Below are positions 44,475 through 53,533 of a DNA stretch of 64,000 bases, piece after piece (the stretch's first letter is position 1; every line of letters begins with the position of its first letter). A model generated the notes under the pieces. The model saw only the letters and a list, made by a program, of their open reading frames with translations. It had not been told where the DNA came from and did not search any database. The translations under genes and the position numbers were made by a program. The stretch is taken from positions 46,620 to 110,619 of the forward strand of contig NZ_JARZHH010000036.1 in assembly GCF_029946515.1 (NCBI RefSeq). The letters run 5' to 3'. The DNA comes from Polyangium sp. 6x1 (GTDB lineage: Bacteria > Myxococcota_A > Polyangia > Polyangiales > Polyangiaceae).

Positions 44475-45311
44475 GTGCCCCCCATTCCCACGCCCCCGGA
44501 CGAGTCCCTCCGGCCCGAGCCGGCCGATCCGACGGACGACCAGACTGAAGGCGCCCTGGGGCTGCCGGACGATCTCCCTGACGCCCCGCCGCTCCCCGAA
44601 GCCGCGATCGGCCGTCTCGGCCGCGTGAATAGGCCTTCGCAGGAGGCGTCCAACAAAGAGGCCCGAAGGCGGGAGGCAGAGGAAGATCGTGAGCTCATCC
44701 TTCGGGCACAGAAGGGGGACCAGGCGGCGTTCAGGCGGCTCGTGGAGCGCCACCAACGCCGTGCCTTCGCGATCGCGATGGGTCTCGTCCGGGACGAGAA
44801 CGACGCGCGCGAGCTGGTTCAGGATGCTTTCCTGCGGGTGTACCGCAATCTCAACTCCTTCCAGGGTGGATCGTCGTTTTTCACCTGGCTCTACCGGATC
44901 GTCACGAACTTGGCGATCGACCTCATGCGCAAGCCTGGGCGTCGGGACGCCGAGCTCGTCGACGGGCAAGCCGCTTCGGATGAGCCGACGGAGTTCCCGC
45001 TGGTCTCTCGCATCGATGGCGCCGACCCGATCGACGTCATGCGCCGGCGGGAGATCGCGGGCCGCATCCAGGCCGCCCTCGATGCCCTGCCCCCCTACCA
45101 CCGAGGCGTGATTCTGATGCGTGAGGTCGAAGGCATGTCGTACGAAGAAATGGCCGTTGCCATGGGCGTCTCGAAGGGGACGATCATGAGCCGGCTGTTC
45201 CACGCCCGGCAGAAGCTCCAGCGCGCGCTCGCGGATTGTTATGCGGAGGAAGGGCGTTCGCGGAGCGGCAATACTGACGAGATCCCAGCCGAGCCGGAGG
45301 AGGCGCCGTGA
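44475..45311 (+). CDS. ECF-type RNA polymerase sigma factor
   Basis: A 278-residue sigma factor with a GTG start. An unusual ~70-residue acidic/Pro-rich N-terminal extension precedes region 2 (about 85-155, ELVQDAFLRVYRNLNSFQGG and FFTWLYRIVTNLAIDLMRK) and region 4 (about 205-252, ALPPYHRGVILMREVEGMSY then SKGTIMSRLFHARQKL). It belongs to the RpoE-like ECF class. Its stop overlaps the anti-sigma gene by GTGA. Probably released when the anti-sigma factor senses envelope stress; targets unknown. Confidence 0.93.
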   Translation: MPPIPTPPDESLRPEPADPTDDQTEGALGLPDDLPDAPPLPEAAIGRLGRVNRPSQEASNKEARRREAEEDRELILRAQKGDQAAFRRLVERHQRRAFAIAMGLVRDENDARELVQDAFLRVYRNLNSFQGGSSFFTWLYRIVTNLAIDLMRKPGRRDAELVDGQAASDEPTEFPLVSRIDGADPIDVMRRREIAGRIQAALDALPPYHRGVILMREVEGMSYEEMAVAMGVSKGTIMSRLFHARQKLQRALADCYAEEGRSRSGNTDEIPAEPEEAP

Positions 45312-46057
45312 CCACGAAGACGATGAACGGAGAAGCGCACGATACGCGCACGAAGCGGCCGCCGACGGACCTCGAGCTGATGATGTACGTGGACGGCGAG
45401 CTCGAAGGCGAGCGGCTGCGCGAGGTTCGTCAGGCCCTTTCGCGAGACAGCGTGCTGCGAAACAAGGTCGCCGCGCTCTCGCTTTCGGCCTCGATCGTCC
45501 GGGAGAACGCCGAGAGCGCCGCGTCGATCGACCTGACCGACGGGATCATGGCCCGCATCGCGGCCGACGAGAGCTCGACGCGTGACGCGAGGGACGCCGC
45601 GCCCGCCCTGCTCGAAGTACCGGTCGAGCGCAAGGGCGCCGACGTGAAACCGCTGCTTCGGCCGGGCCTCGACAAGGCGGCGTCGAAGTCGGCTCCGTCG
45701 AACGACAACTCGCGTGGGATCTTCGCGCTCGCGGCGATCGCTGTCGCGGCGGCGGCGGGCCTCATGATCTGGGGGCGGATGGATGTCGGTGCGCCGCAAC
45801 CGCAAGGCGCGCCGGTGGCCGCGGTCACGACGCCTGCGGAGCTGCCTGCGGCGCCGGCCCCCACGCCTGCGGAGGCGCCTCGCGCGGCCGACGCGGACGC
45901 GCAGGACGGAGATGCCGAGCCCGGCGTGGCCGTCGCGGCCGTCGACTTCGGCACCAAAATCGGCACGATCTTTTACGTGCCGGCGGAGGCTGCCACGTCG
46001 AACCACACCACCACCGTCGTGTGGCTGGCCGACGATTCCGCTGGAGGAGAACAATGA
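45308..46057 (+). CDS. transmembrane anti-sigma factor candidate
   Basis: A 249-residue single-span protein directly coupled to the ECF gene. The N-terminal ~60 residues (DLELMMYVDGELEGERLREV) look like an anti-sigma zinc-finger fold but lack the HxxxCxxC metal motif, so binding would be zinc-independent. One membrane helix spans about 137-157. The remaining ~90 residues are periplasmic, Ala/Pro-rich, ending with a small domain (GTKIGTIFYVPAEA). Both flanks overlap neighbouring genes by four bases. Assignment rests on position and topology. Confidence 0.8.
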   Translation: MTTKTMNGEAHDTRTKRPPTDLELMMYVDGELEGERLREVRQALSRDSVLRNKVAALSLSASIVRENAESAASIDLTDGIMARIAADESSTRDARDAAPALLEVPVERKGADVKPLLRPGLDKAASKSAPSNDNSRGIFALAAIAVAAAAGLMIWGRMDVGAPQPQGAPVAAVTTPAELPAAPAPTPAEAPRAADADAQDGDAEPGVAVAAVDFGTKIGTIFYVPAEAATSNHTTTVVWLADDSAGGEQ

Positions 46058-46557
46058 GGCTCCCGCTGTTTGCTTTGCTCGTGGCCGCATTCGGGCTGTC
46101 GCTCGGGCACGGCGCCTCCGTGGCGCATGCGGAGGACGCCGCCGTGCAGGCGGACGCGTCCGTTTCGATGGAGATCGTGGTCCTCCACGGCACGAACGAC
46201 GGCACGGGCATCGACCCCAAGATCGGCAAGATGCCCGAGCTCGCGAAGCCGCCGTTCTCCTCGTACAACAGCTACAAGCTGCTCGATCGCTCGAAGCAGA
46301 CCTCGTCCAAGGCGAGCCCCTCCACGCTGAAGCTGCCGAACGACCGGGTGCTCAAGGTCTCGCTGAAGGACGTGGTTCAGCCGGCAAAAAAGGGCGATTC
46401 AAAGCGCTACGTCATCAGCGCGAGCATCCAGAAGCCCGGCGGCAGCGATTTCCTCCCGCTGCTCGAGGTCAACGCGAAGGCCGGCGAGACCTTCTTCGTT
46501 GCGGGCCAGAACCACAAGGGCGGCGTCCTCGTCATCGGGATCAAGGTCAATCCCTGA
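46054..46557 (+). CDS. exported protein of the ECF operon
   Basis: A 167-residue secreted protein with ATGA overlap to the anti-sigma gene. The signal peptide (about 1-26) ends A-H-A. The mature part contains VVLHGTNDGTGIDPKIG and ends in AGQNHKGGVLVIGIKVNP, with mostly beta-type sequence and no cysteines. No family recognised; similar small proteins appear as third genes in ECF operons of related bacteria, possibly as periplasmic regulators of the sigma/anti-sigma pair (inference). Confidence 0.72.
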   Translation: MRLPLFALLVAAFGLSLGHGASVAHAEDAAVQADASVSMEIVVLHGTNDGTGIDPKIGKMPELAKPPFSSYNSYKLLDRSKQTSSKASPSTLKLPNDRVLKVSLKDVVQPAKKGDSKRYVISASIQKPGGSDFLPLLEVNAKAGETFFVAGQNHKGGVLVIGIKVNP

Positions 46558-46578
46558 ACTCGGTATAGTGAAGGGCGG

Positions 46579-47223
46579 ATGCTCCCCCGCTCGTCTTTCT
46601 TCGCTCCCCTCGTGATCGCCGGAAGCCTCCTGCTCTCGGCCTGCGGCGGAAGCGCTCCTCCTCCGAACATGCCCCGCTACGCGCCCGGGACGGTGCTCTA
46701 CCGGCTCCCCGTCGTCGGCAAGTGGCGCGTCTATCGCACGCACTACGGCGCGAACAACGACCAGGCCTACGCGCTCGATCTCGTGATCGACGACAACATG
46801 CCGCGGTCACAGCGCAACGAGGACCATCCCTCGTACAACCAGCCCATCGTCGCCGACGCGCCCGGCGTCGTGGTGATCGCGGTCGACGGCGTCCCCGACA
46901 ACGTCCCGGGGCGCGCGAACAAGTACGACATGCACGGCAACTTCGTCGTGCTCGATCATCAGAACGGCGAGTACTCGCTCTTCGCGCACTTCATCCCGGG
47001 CACCGTTCGCGTGCGCAAAGGCATGTTCGTCCCGGCCGGCACCGAGCTCGGTCGATGCGGCAACTCGGGGCACTCGTTCGCGCCGCACCTGCACTGGCAG
47101 ATCATGACGGACGCGGACGCGAACGTTGCGCGCGGCGTTCCGCCTCGGTACACGCCCTACGAGCGCAACGGCACGATGTCGGCCGACCTCCCGCAGAAGG
47201 GCGATCGCCTCCTCGTGAAGTAG
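46579..47223 (+). CDS. M23-type (LytM-like) peptidase lipoprotein
   Basis: A 214-residue lipoprotein with lipobox LLSAC (Cys about 22). The domain resembles M23 metallopeptidases that cut peptidoglycan cross-bridges: NNDQAYALDLVIDD with a metal-type Asp, a duplicated-barrel core with GVVVIAVDGVPD and SLFAHFIPG, and the HxH pair in APHLHWQIM. Position after the ECF operon (21 bases) suggests cotranscription. Whether it is catalytically active is not certain because the first His ligand is not in the standard HxGxD form. Confidence 0.85.
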   Translation: MLPRSSFFAPLVIAGSLLLSACGGSAPPPNMPRYAPGTVLYRLPVVGKWRVYRTHYGANNDQAYALDLVIDDNMPRSQRNEDHPSYNQPIVADAPGVVVIAVDGVPDNVPGRANKYDMHGNFVVLDHQNGEYSLFAHFIPGTVRVRKGMFVPAGTELGRCGNSGHSFAPHLHWQIMTDADANVARGVPPRYTPYERNGTMSADLPQKGDRLLVK

Positions 47224-47232
47224 AGCGCGCCG

Positions 47233-48465
47233 TCAGCGCTGCGGGGGCTCGCTGGGAGATGCGGCGAGCGGAAGATCGAGCTCGAAGACGGTGCCCTTCT
47301 CCGGGTGGCCGTATGCGCGGATCTTCCCGCCGTGCGAAGCGACGATGTTTCGCACGATGCTGAGCCCGAGGCCCGAGCCCGTGCCGTCGGTCTTCGTCGT
47401 GAAGAACGGCTCGAAGATCTTCTCGATGTGCGCGGCGTCGATGCCGTGACCTTCGTCCTGGATCGTGACGCGCACCGCGTCGCCGGCCTCGGACATCGCG
47501 GTCTTGATGATCAAGCGTCCACCGTACGTGCGCATCGCGTGCGCGGCGTTCGTGAAGAGATTGACGAAGACCTGCGTGAGCTGACCGCCGACGCCGCGGA
47601 CGAGGCGCACGTCGCCGAACTCGCGCTCGACCGCGACGTTCATCTCGCCGAGCACGTGATCGCAGAACACGAGCGCGCGCTCGATCGTCTCGTGAATGGC
47701 GACGGGCGCGGGCACGGACGCGGTGGGGCGCGAGTACGCCATGAGGTCGCGCGAGAAACGCAGGATGCGCTCGGCGGCCTCGTTGATGCGCGCGAGACGT
47801 TCGACGTCGGCGGGATCGGCCTCCGAGCGCAGCGCTTTCTTGTGGAGGTAGTCCGAGTACGCGACGATCGACGTGAGCGGGTTGTTGAGCTCGTGCACGA
47901 TGCCCGCGGCGATCTGACCGAGCGAGGCGAGCTTGCCCGCCTGGATGACCTGCGCTTCGAGCTCCTTCACCTCGGAGCCGTGCGCGCGCGCGGCGCGGTG
48001 CATGCGCGCGTTGCGGAGCGCAGAGGCGAGCGCGAGCGCGAGGCGATCGACAAACGCATCCATCGAGCCCGTGCCGGAGAAACGCGCTTCGTCGTCGGAG
48101 GCGAGGTGCAACGTCGAACCCTCGTCGGCGTTGATGACGACGACACGCTCGAACGCGTACTCGGGGAAGAGCCGCGTCGGATCAGGTGACTCGACGCCGT
48201 CGCCGCGCGCGCCCCTTCGCACGACGACCTGTCCCTCGCTGCCGCCCGGCACGCAGACGCCGATCGCAGCGTCGGGCAGCACTTCGAATGCCGCGGTGAC
48301 GAGCGACGTGGCTGCTTCCTCCGCGCTCGCGTCGGGCCGCATTTCGCATGCGGCGACGAGCAGCGCGTCGAGCCACTCGACCGGCAGGTCGCGGCGCATT
48401 GCTTTTCTTTGCGTGATCGGGATCTGAGATTCCCGCATCGGAGCTTCGAGACCTTCGGCACCCAT
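47233..48465 (-). CDS. sensor histidine kinase with complete catalytic domain
   Basis: A 410-residue cytoplasmic kinase. Residues about 30-160 form a GAF-like sensor, then a short coiled coil leads into the HisKA domain with phospho-acceptor His191 in GIVHELNNPLTS. The ATPase domain is complete: N box FVNLFTNAAHAM, DEGHGID, FEPFFTTK and GTGSGLGLSIV. It begins three bases after the stop of a HisKA protein that lacks an ATPase domain, so it may phosphorylate that partner. Last gene of the minus-strand signalling run. Start at 48465 is supported by adjacency; Met10 is an alternative. Confidence 0.93.
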   Translation of the reverse strand: MGAEGLEAPMRESQIPITQRKAMRRDLPVEWLDALLVAACEMRPDASAEEAATSLVTAAFEVLPDAAIGVCVPGGSEGQVVVRRGARGDGVESPDPTRLFPEYAFERVVVINADEGSTLHLASDDEARFSGTGSMDAFVDRLALALASALRNARMHRAARAHGSEVKELEAQVIQAGKLASLGQIAAGIVHELNNPLTSIVAYSDYLHKKALRSEADPADVERLARINEAAERILRFSRDLMAYSRPTASVPAPVAIHETIERALVFCDHVLGEMNVAVEREFGDVRLVRGVGGQLTQVFVNLFTNAAHAMRTYGGRLIIKTAMSEAGDAVRVTIQDEGHGIDAAHIEKIFEPFFTTKTDGTGSGLGLSIVRNIVASHGGKIRAYGHPEKGTVFELDLPLAASPSEPPQR

Positions 48466-48468
48466 CTC

Positions 48469-50499
48469 TCACCCGAGCGCTCGGTTGGGGTCCTCTTCGC
48501 TGGACCGGTCCAGGTCGATGATCTTCGCTGCCCCCACGTACGCCTTGGTTTCGTAGCGCGTAATCTTGCCGATCTTCCGGACGATCTCGGCCATTCGTTC
48601 CGCCTCCCCGAGGATCGTCGCCGCTGCGGAGCGGACGGACGCTGGGTCCTCCGCCCTCCGGTTGATGAGCTCCGCGTAGCCGAGCACGCTCGTGAGCGGT
48701 TGGTTCAGCTCGTGCGCGGCCGCGCCCGCGAGCTCCGCGATGAGCGCCTGTTTTTCGCGCGCGCGGAGCTCGTCTTGCGCCTTCGTCAGCTTCGCCTCCA
48801 TGCGCAGCCGCTCGCGAAGGTCCGTGAAGAGACCGACGGAACCCACGGGCCGACCGTCCTCGACGATCAGCGCGGCAGAGAGGATCACCGGGATCAACGT
48901 TCCGTCCTTTGCGAGCACTTCCGTCCGGTAGCCTTCGAGCCTCCCAGGGCCTCCGTGCTCCGGCGACTTGATGAGCTTCATGATCTGCGAGGCTCGGTTC
49001 GGCGCGTAGAGGTCGCGCACGTTCATCACGCCGATGGTATCGCTCGCGCGGTAGCCGTAGATGCGCTCCGCGGCGCGGTTGAACAGACGAACCACGCCCT
49101 CGTTGTCGGTCGAGATGATCGCGTCGACCGAGCTCTCGATGACGCGCTCGAGGAACTCCTTCGTCTTCTTCAGCTCGGCGGCCGTCGCGCGATCGTCGGT
49201 CACGTCGCGCAGGCTCACGAGGATCGCGCCGCCGTCCTCGCGCAGCACCGAGCTCGAGCTCACGCTGATGATGCGGCGCTCGCAGGCGATCTCGCTCGAT
49301 CGGCGGATCGTGATGTCGACCATGTGCGCGAAGATGTTCTGCTTGAAGCTCTTGCGGATCCGCGCGAGCGTCGGGAGATCCTTCGGATCGACAACGTCAG
49401 CGAGGCGGCTCGTCGCGAGCTGCTCCTCCGTGAGGCCCGTGATCTCCCGCGCGCGAGAGTTCGAGAAGAGGATCCGGCCGTCGACGTCGACGACCAGGAT
49501 GCCGTCCGCGGCCGAGTGGAAGAAGTCGGCGTACCGTTCGAGCGCAGCGAGGCGGCGCTCGGCCTCGAAGCGAGCGACGTTGATCTCCTGCGTCTGATCG
49601 CGCAGCGATTGCAGGATCTTCGCGTTGCGAAGCGCGATGGCCGTCGCGTTCGCCACCGTGCGCGCGAGCGAGAGCTCGTGATCACGCATCGTCCCCGGCT
49701 GCCGCGCCCGCAGGAAGAGCACGCCCATGGGTTTGTCGTCGTAGACGATCGGGACGAGCGCGAGCGAGCGGAAAGAGTTCTGCGGCAGATCCGCGCGAAC
49801 GACCTCGAAGAGCGGGTGCGTCGCGGCGTCCTCGATCACGAGGACATCGCCCGTCTCGAGGGTCCGCCGGATCTCGGGGTACTTGTCGAGGACGATGGGC
49901 AGATCGCGCAGATCGCGATCGTCGCTCGCGGCCACGACGTAGCCCGTGTCGACGTTGTCGCCGACGAGCACGATGCTGCATCGATCGACCCGCGCGACCT
50001 CGGCGATGCGACGTACGACCGTGAAGAGGATGTCGCGGAAGTCGAGCGTCGACGAGAGCGCCTGCGTGAGCTCCAGGACGACGCGCGCGTCTCGCTCGCG
50101 ACGCCAGAGCGCGTCGACGTACTCGCGCATGCGGAGCTGGCCGCGGATGCGCGCGAGGAGCTCGGCCGGGCGGAATGGCTTGCGGACGAAGTCGTCGGCG
50201 CCCGCGTCGAAGGCGCGCGTGATGTCGTCGTCGGTGTCGAGCGCCGTCAGCACCACGACGGGGACATCGCCGATGCGCGTGTCTTCGCGCAGGTGGCGCA
50301 GCACCTCGAAGCCGTCGGGCTGTGGCATGACGAGATCGAGCAGGACGAGCGACGCGTCTCGCTCGGCGAGCCACGCGAGGGCCTCGGTGCCGGACGCCGC
50401 CGTGGCCACGGGGATGCCGGCGCCCGCGAGCGCCTGCGTCAGCACATGTCGGCTGACGGCGTCGTCGTCGACGACGAGCACGGGGAGCGCGGGGAGCAC
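48469..50499 (-). CDS. receiver-GAF-PAS-PAS-HisKA protein without ATPase domain
   Basis: A 676-residue signalling protein. The domain order is receiver (1-120, phospho-Asp in VLLDLVMP, Thr in VVLTAL, Lys in VRKPFRP), GAF (about 145-310), two PAS domains (about 325-440 and 450-575) and HisKA with His596 in AHELNQPLTS. It then ends at ...DPNRALG with no N, G1 or G2 boxes, so it cannot bind ATP for autophosphorylation. The next gene, three bases away, is a complete histidine kinase. Ending exactly after HisKA, without frameshift traces, suggests a natural architecture rather than a broken gene. Confidence 0.92.
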   Translation of the reverse strand: MLPALPVLVVDDDAVSRHVLTQALAGAGIPVATAASGTEALAWLAERDASLVLLDLVMPQPDGFEVLRHLREDTRIGDVPVVVLTALDTDDDITRAFDAGADDFVRKPFRPAELLARIRGQLRMREYVDALWRRERDARVVLELTQALSSTLDFRDILFTVVRRIAEVARVDRCSIVLVGDNVDTGYVVAASDDRDLRDLPIVLDKYPEIRRTLETGDVLVIEDAATHPLFEVVRADLPQNSFRSLALVPIVYDDKPMGVLFLRARQPGTMRDHELSLARTVANATAIALRNAKILQSLRDQTQEINVARFEAERRLAALERYADFFHSAADGILVVDVDGRILFSNSRAREITGLTEEQLATSRLADVVDPKDLPTLARIRKSFKQNIFAHMVDITIRRSSEIACERRIISVSSSSVLREDGGAILVSLRDVTDDRATAAELKKTKEFLERVIESSVDAIISTDNEGVVRLFNRAAERIYGYRASDTIGVMNVRDLYAPNRASQIMKLIKSPEHGGPGRLEGYRTEVLAKDGTLIPVILSAALIVEDGRPVGSVGLFTDLRERLRMEAKLTKAQDELRAREKQALIAELAGAAAHELNQPLTSVLGYAELINRRAEDPASVRSAAATILGEAERMAEIVRKIGKITRYETKAYVGAAKIIDLDRSSEEDPNRALG

Positions 50500-50554
50500 G
50501 TACCGAGATTATCCGCGGTCGCGCAGAAGGGAAACACGCCGCCGCTCTTCCGCT

Positions 50555-51583
50555 TCAGGAGAATAGATCGCCCTGGGGTGTTCCTTTCACGGGCATCGGC
50601 TTGCCGAGGTGCTCGTAAGCCTTTCGCGTGGCGATGCGCCCGCGCGGCGTGCGGCCGAGGAAACCCTGCTGGAGGAGGTAGGGCTCGTAGACGTCCTCGA
50701 TGGTGTCGCGCGGCTCGCTGAGCGCGGCGGCGATCGTGTCGATGCCGACCGGGCCCCCGTCGTAATGATCGATGATCACCATGAGCAGGCGCCGATCCAT
50801 CTCGTCGAGACCCGCGGCGTCAATCTCCAGGCGCTCGGCGGTCATGCTGGCGATCTTCACGGTGATGCGGCCAGTACCGAGGACCTCGGCGAAGTCACGC
50901 GCGCGGCGCAAGAGGCGGTTCGCCACGCGCGGCGTGCCGCGGGCGCGCGCGGCGAGCTCGCGGGCCCCAGCGTCGTCGATGGGCACCTCGATGAGCCGCG
51001 CGCTGCGCGTGATGATGCGCTGGAGATCCTCGACGGGATAGAAATCGAGGCGAACGACGTACCCGAAACGCGAGAGCAGCGGCGCAGTCAAGAGGCCCGT
51101 GCGGGTCGTCGCGCCGATCAGCGTGAAGGGCTTGAGCGCGAGCTGGATCGTCGTCGCGTACGGTCCGTCGCCCGTCATGATGTCGATCTTGAACGCCTCG
51201 ATCGCGGGGTAGAGGCTCTCCTCGACGGCCGGCGTGAGCCGATGGATCTCGTCGATGAAGAGCACGTCGCGCGCTTCGAGCTTCGTGAGCAGGCCGGCGA
51301 GCGCGCCCTTGTGCTCGATGGCCGGGCCACTCGTGGCGTGCAGGTTCACGCCCATCTCGCGCGCCACGATGTGCGCGAGCGTCGTCTTGCCGAGGCCGGG
51401 CGGGCCGCAGAACAGGGTGTGATCGACCGGCTCGCGCCTGCGCTTGGCCGCCTCGACGAAGACCTTGAGGTTCTGCCGGTGTTTGTCCTGCCCGACGTAC
51501 TCGTCGAGCGAGTCCGGCCGGAAGAGCCGATCGAAGCGGTCGTCGTCCGCGGTGGACGCCGGTGAGATCACGCGCTCGGACAT
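50555..51583 (-). CDS. ruvB: Holliday junction branch-migration ATPase RuvB
   Basis: A 342-residue AAA+ motor that with RuvA drives branch migration during recombinational repair. Walker [10 protein letters not shown], Walker B FIDEIHRL, sensor region [13 protein letters not shown] and the C-terminal winged helix ([16 protein letters not shown]) are intact and the length is standard. ruvA and ruvC are absent; instead it lies between two sensor-kinase pairs on the same strand (45 and 55-base gaps). Confidence 0.97.
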   Translation of the reverse strand: MSERVISPASTADDDRFDRLFRPDSLDEYVGQDKHRQNLKVFVEAAKRRREPVDHTLFCGPPGLGKTTLAHIVAREMGVNLHATSGPAIEHKGALAGLLTKLEARDVLFIDEIHRLTPAVEESLYPAIEAFKIDIMTGDGPYATTIQLALKPFTLIGATTRTGLLTAPLLSRFGYVVRLDFYPVEDLQRIITRSARLIEVPIDDAGARELAARARGTPRVANRLLRRARDFAEVLGTGRITVKIASMTAERLEIDAAGLDEMDRRLLMVIIDHYDGGPVGIDTIAAALSEPRDTIEDVYEPYLLQQGFLGRTPRGRIATRKAYEHLGKPMPVKGTPQGDLFS

Positions 51584-51628
51584 GCGGCAGGACGTAGCCC
51601 GTACGAAGGGAGGAGGGAAGGCGCCGGT

Positions 51629-53533
51629 TCAGCCGAGCGCGGGCTTCGAGGAGAGCCGCGGGCGGCTGCCCGGGATCACGAGGGGGAGCCAGCACTGTAT
51701 GACGGGCGCGCCGTCGGGGGTGTCTTCCACCTTCACGGAGCCGCCGTGCAGCTCCATGATCGACTGCGCGAGGCTCAAGCCGAGGGTGAGGCCGCGGCCG
51801 CGCGAGGTGGCGCGACGCGCGAAGAGGGCTTCGAGCTCGGCGCGCGTGGTGTTGCGGCTGCCGAGCTCGACGTCGATGCGCACGGCCTGGCCCGGTTCGG
51901 CAGGACGGAGGGCACGCACACGAACCGCGCGAGAGGCGGCGTCGGCTGCCGACGTCCGGATCGCGTGCGCCACGACGACCGCGATCGCGCGCGCGGTGTA
52001 CGCAGGATCCACGGGGATCGTCGGCAACCCCTCCGCGACCTCGACGACGACGTCGGTCTGCGTGTCGACCGTGAGCTCGCGCGCCTTGCGCACCGCATCC
52101 CTGGCGAGAAGCGCGACTTCGGTCGCGCGCGGCATGAGCGTGAGCTGTCCGGCCTCGACGCGCGCCGTGTCCAGGATCGACTCGATGAGGCCGAGCAGCT
52201 CGCGGCCGCGGTTCTCGATGAGCGCGAGGCTCTCGCGCTGGCTCACGGTGAGCTCCTCGCGGCCGACGAGCTCCGCGAAGCCGAGGATCGCGTTGAGCGG
52301 GCTCTTCAAATCGTGGCTCACGCTCGCGAACAAGAGGCCTCGCATGCGCTGCGCGGCCTCCTGCGCTTCGAGCGCGCGCTCCTGCGCGCCGGCGAAGATG
52401 CGGAACCGCTCGGCGAGTACCTCGATCGCCCGGCCGAGCCTCGCGACGAGCTCGAAGCGCGCGGGCCGCGCGATCTGCGTCACGCCGCGCAGCACGCTCT
52501 CCGTGCCGAGCAAGCGCACGCGGTGCGTGGCGAGCTTGAGGTCGGACGCGAGGGCCCGGCCGATGAGCACGCCGAGCAGCGCCGCGACGAGGACGAACGC
52601 GAGGGCGATCCCCACGCCCTCCGTCGTCACGGCGGGATCGAGCTCGGCCGTGAAGCGCACGTCGGCCTGTCCGTCTTCGAGCGGCACGCTGAGCACGAGC
52701 TCGCCGTCGGCCTCGCGCCGGAACGTGGGCTCACCGTCGCGCCGCGGGCCCGTGATCCGCGCGAGAAACCCGTGCTCGGCGGCCGCGGCGACGGCGTCCT
52801 CGCGCGCGTTCTTGTTGCCCTGCACCGTCCCAGGATCGAGCGCGATCTTCGCGAGGAGCAGCGCCGTGTTCTTCCGGCTCTGCTCGGTGAGCGTGCGCAT
52901 GTGCGCGTGCGTCGTGAGCACCGCGCCCACGCCGACGAGCGCGACGGGCGCGACGACGGCGATCAGGAACTTCTGCAGGAGCCTGCGGTGCGGGATCTGG
53001 TGCAGCTCCTGCGACTCGAGCAGCGTGGTGATGGGCTCGATCGGGACGCGCTCGAGCAGGCGCACCGTGGCGGCGCGCATGAGCATGTACTGGATGAGCG
53101 ACGAGGCGCCGACGATCGTGATCGAGAGGCAGAGGAGGCTGATCGAGCGGCCCTGATCGAGCTTCTCCGGGCGGAGGGGAGGCACGAGGCCCGCGAAGGA
53201 GACGACCGAGCCGACGACGAAGGTCCGCAGTGTGATCGCGCTCGGCAGCGAGGCGAGATCGCCGAAGGCTTGCGCGCGTACGGTCGCGGCGCCGCCCGAG
53301 AGCAAACGCAAGAGCTCGCGATGCTTGTAGACCCGGAGCAACGTCACGAGCAAACACAGGCCAAACGCGACGACCACGAGCACGGCGCCGCCGGCGAGGA
53401 CGTTCTTCGTCATCGTCCAGTCGAGCACGATGAGGTTCGGCGCGAGCAGCGCGATGGCGCACAAGCCCCCGAGGCCCGTGAGGAGCTGGCGACCCAGGAT
53501 GGCGCGCGTGAAGGTGCGGGCGACGTCGTTCAT
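51629..53533 (-). CDS. membrane histidine kinase-like protein with degenerate ATPase domain
   Basis: A 634-residue protein with about six membrane segments (four in residues 12-150, then about 186-208 and 305-325), a periplasmic or linker portion, and a HisKA domain with intact His407 (SVSHDLKSPLNA). The following domain is eroded: the N-box Asn appears as His (VVVAHAIRT), the DxGxG motif reads ELGSRN, and only a partial G2 remains (GLTLGLSLAQSI). ATP binding is thus doubtful. Its start overlaps the intact kinase gene upstream by ATGA, implying a kinase/pseudokinase pair. It could still be a phosphatase or a phospho-acceptor. Confidence 0.85.
   Translation of the reverse strand: MNDVARTFTRAILGRQLLTGLGGLCAIALLAPNLIVLDWTMTKNVLAGGAVLVVVAFGLCLLVTLLRVYKHRELLRLLSGGAATVRAQAFGDLASLPSAITLRTFVVGSVVSFAGLVPPLRPEKLDQGRSISLLCLSITIVGASSLIQYMLMRAATVRLLERVPIEPITTLLESQELHQIPHRRLLQKFLIAVVAPVALVGVGAVLTTHAHMRTLTEQSRKNTALLLAKIALDPGTVQGNKNAREDAVAAAAEHGFLARITGPRRDGEPTFRREADGELVLSVPLEDGQADVRFTAELDPAVTTEGVGIALAFVLVAALLGVLIGRALASDLKLATHRVRLLGTESVLRGVTQIARPARFELVARLGRAIEVLAERFRIFAGAQERALEAQEAAQRMRGLLFASVSHDLKSPLNAILGFAELVGREELTVSQRESLALIENRGRELLGLIESILDTARVEAGQLTLMPRATEVALLARDAVRKARELTVDTQTDVVVEVAEGLPTIPVDPAYTARAIAVVVAHAIRTSAADAASRAVRVRALRPAEPGQAVRIDVELGSRNTTRAELEALFARRATSRGRGLTLGLSLAQSIMELHGGSVKVEDTPDGAPVIQCWLPLVIPGSRPRLSSKPALG

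Noticed and set aside
50478..50499. Frameshift as the cause of the missing ATPase domain in the 48469 protein or of the separate kinase at 47233
   Set aside because: The downstream kinase has its own GAF-like and HisKA domains before its ATPase domain, so the two are not halves of one broken gene.
48409..50721. A 770-residue plus-strand frame opposite the receiver-GAF-PAS protein
   Set aside because: Antisense of a protein with obvious receiver, PAS and HisKA motifs.
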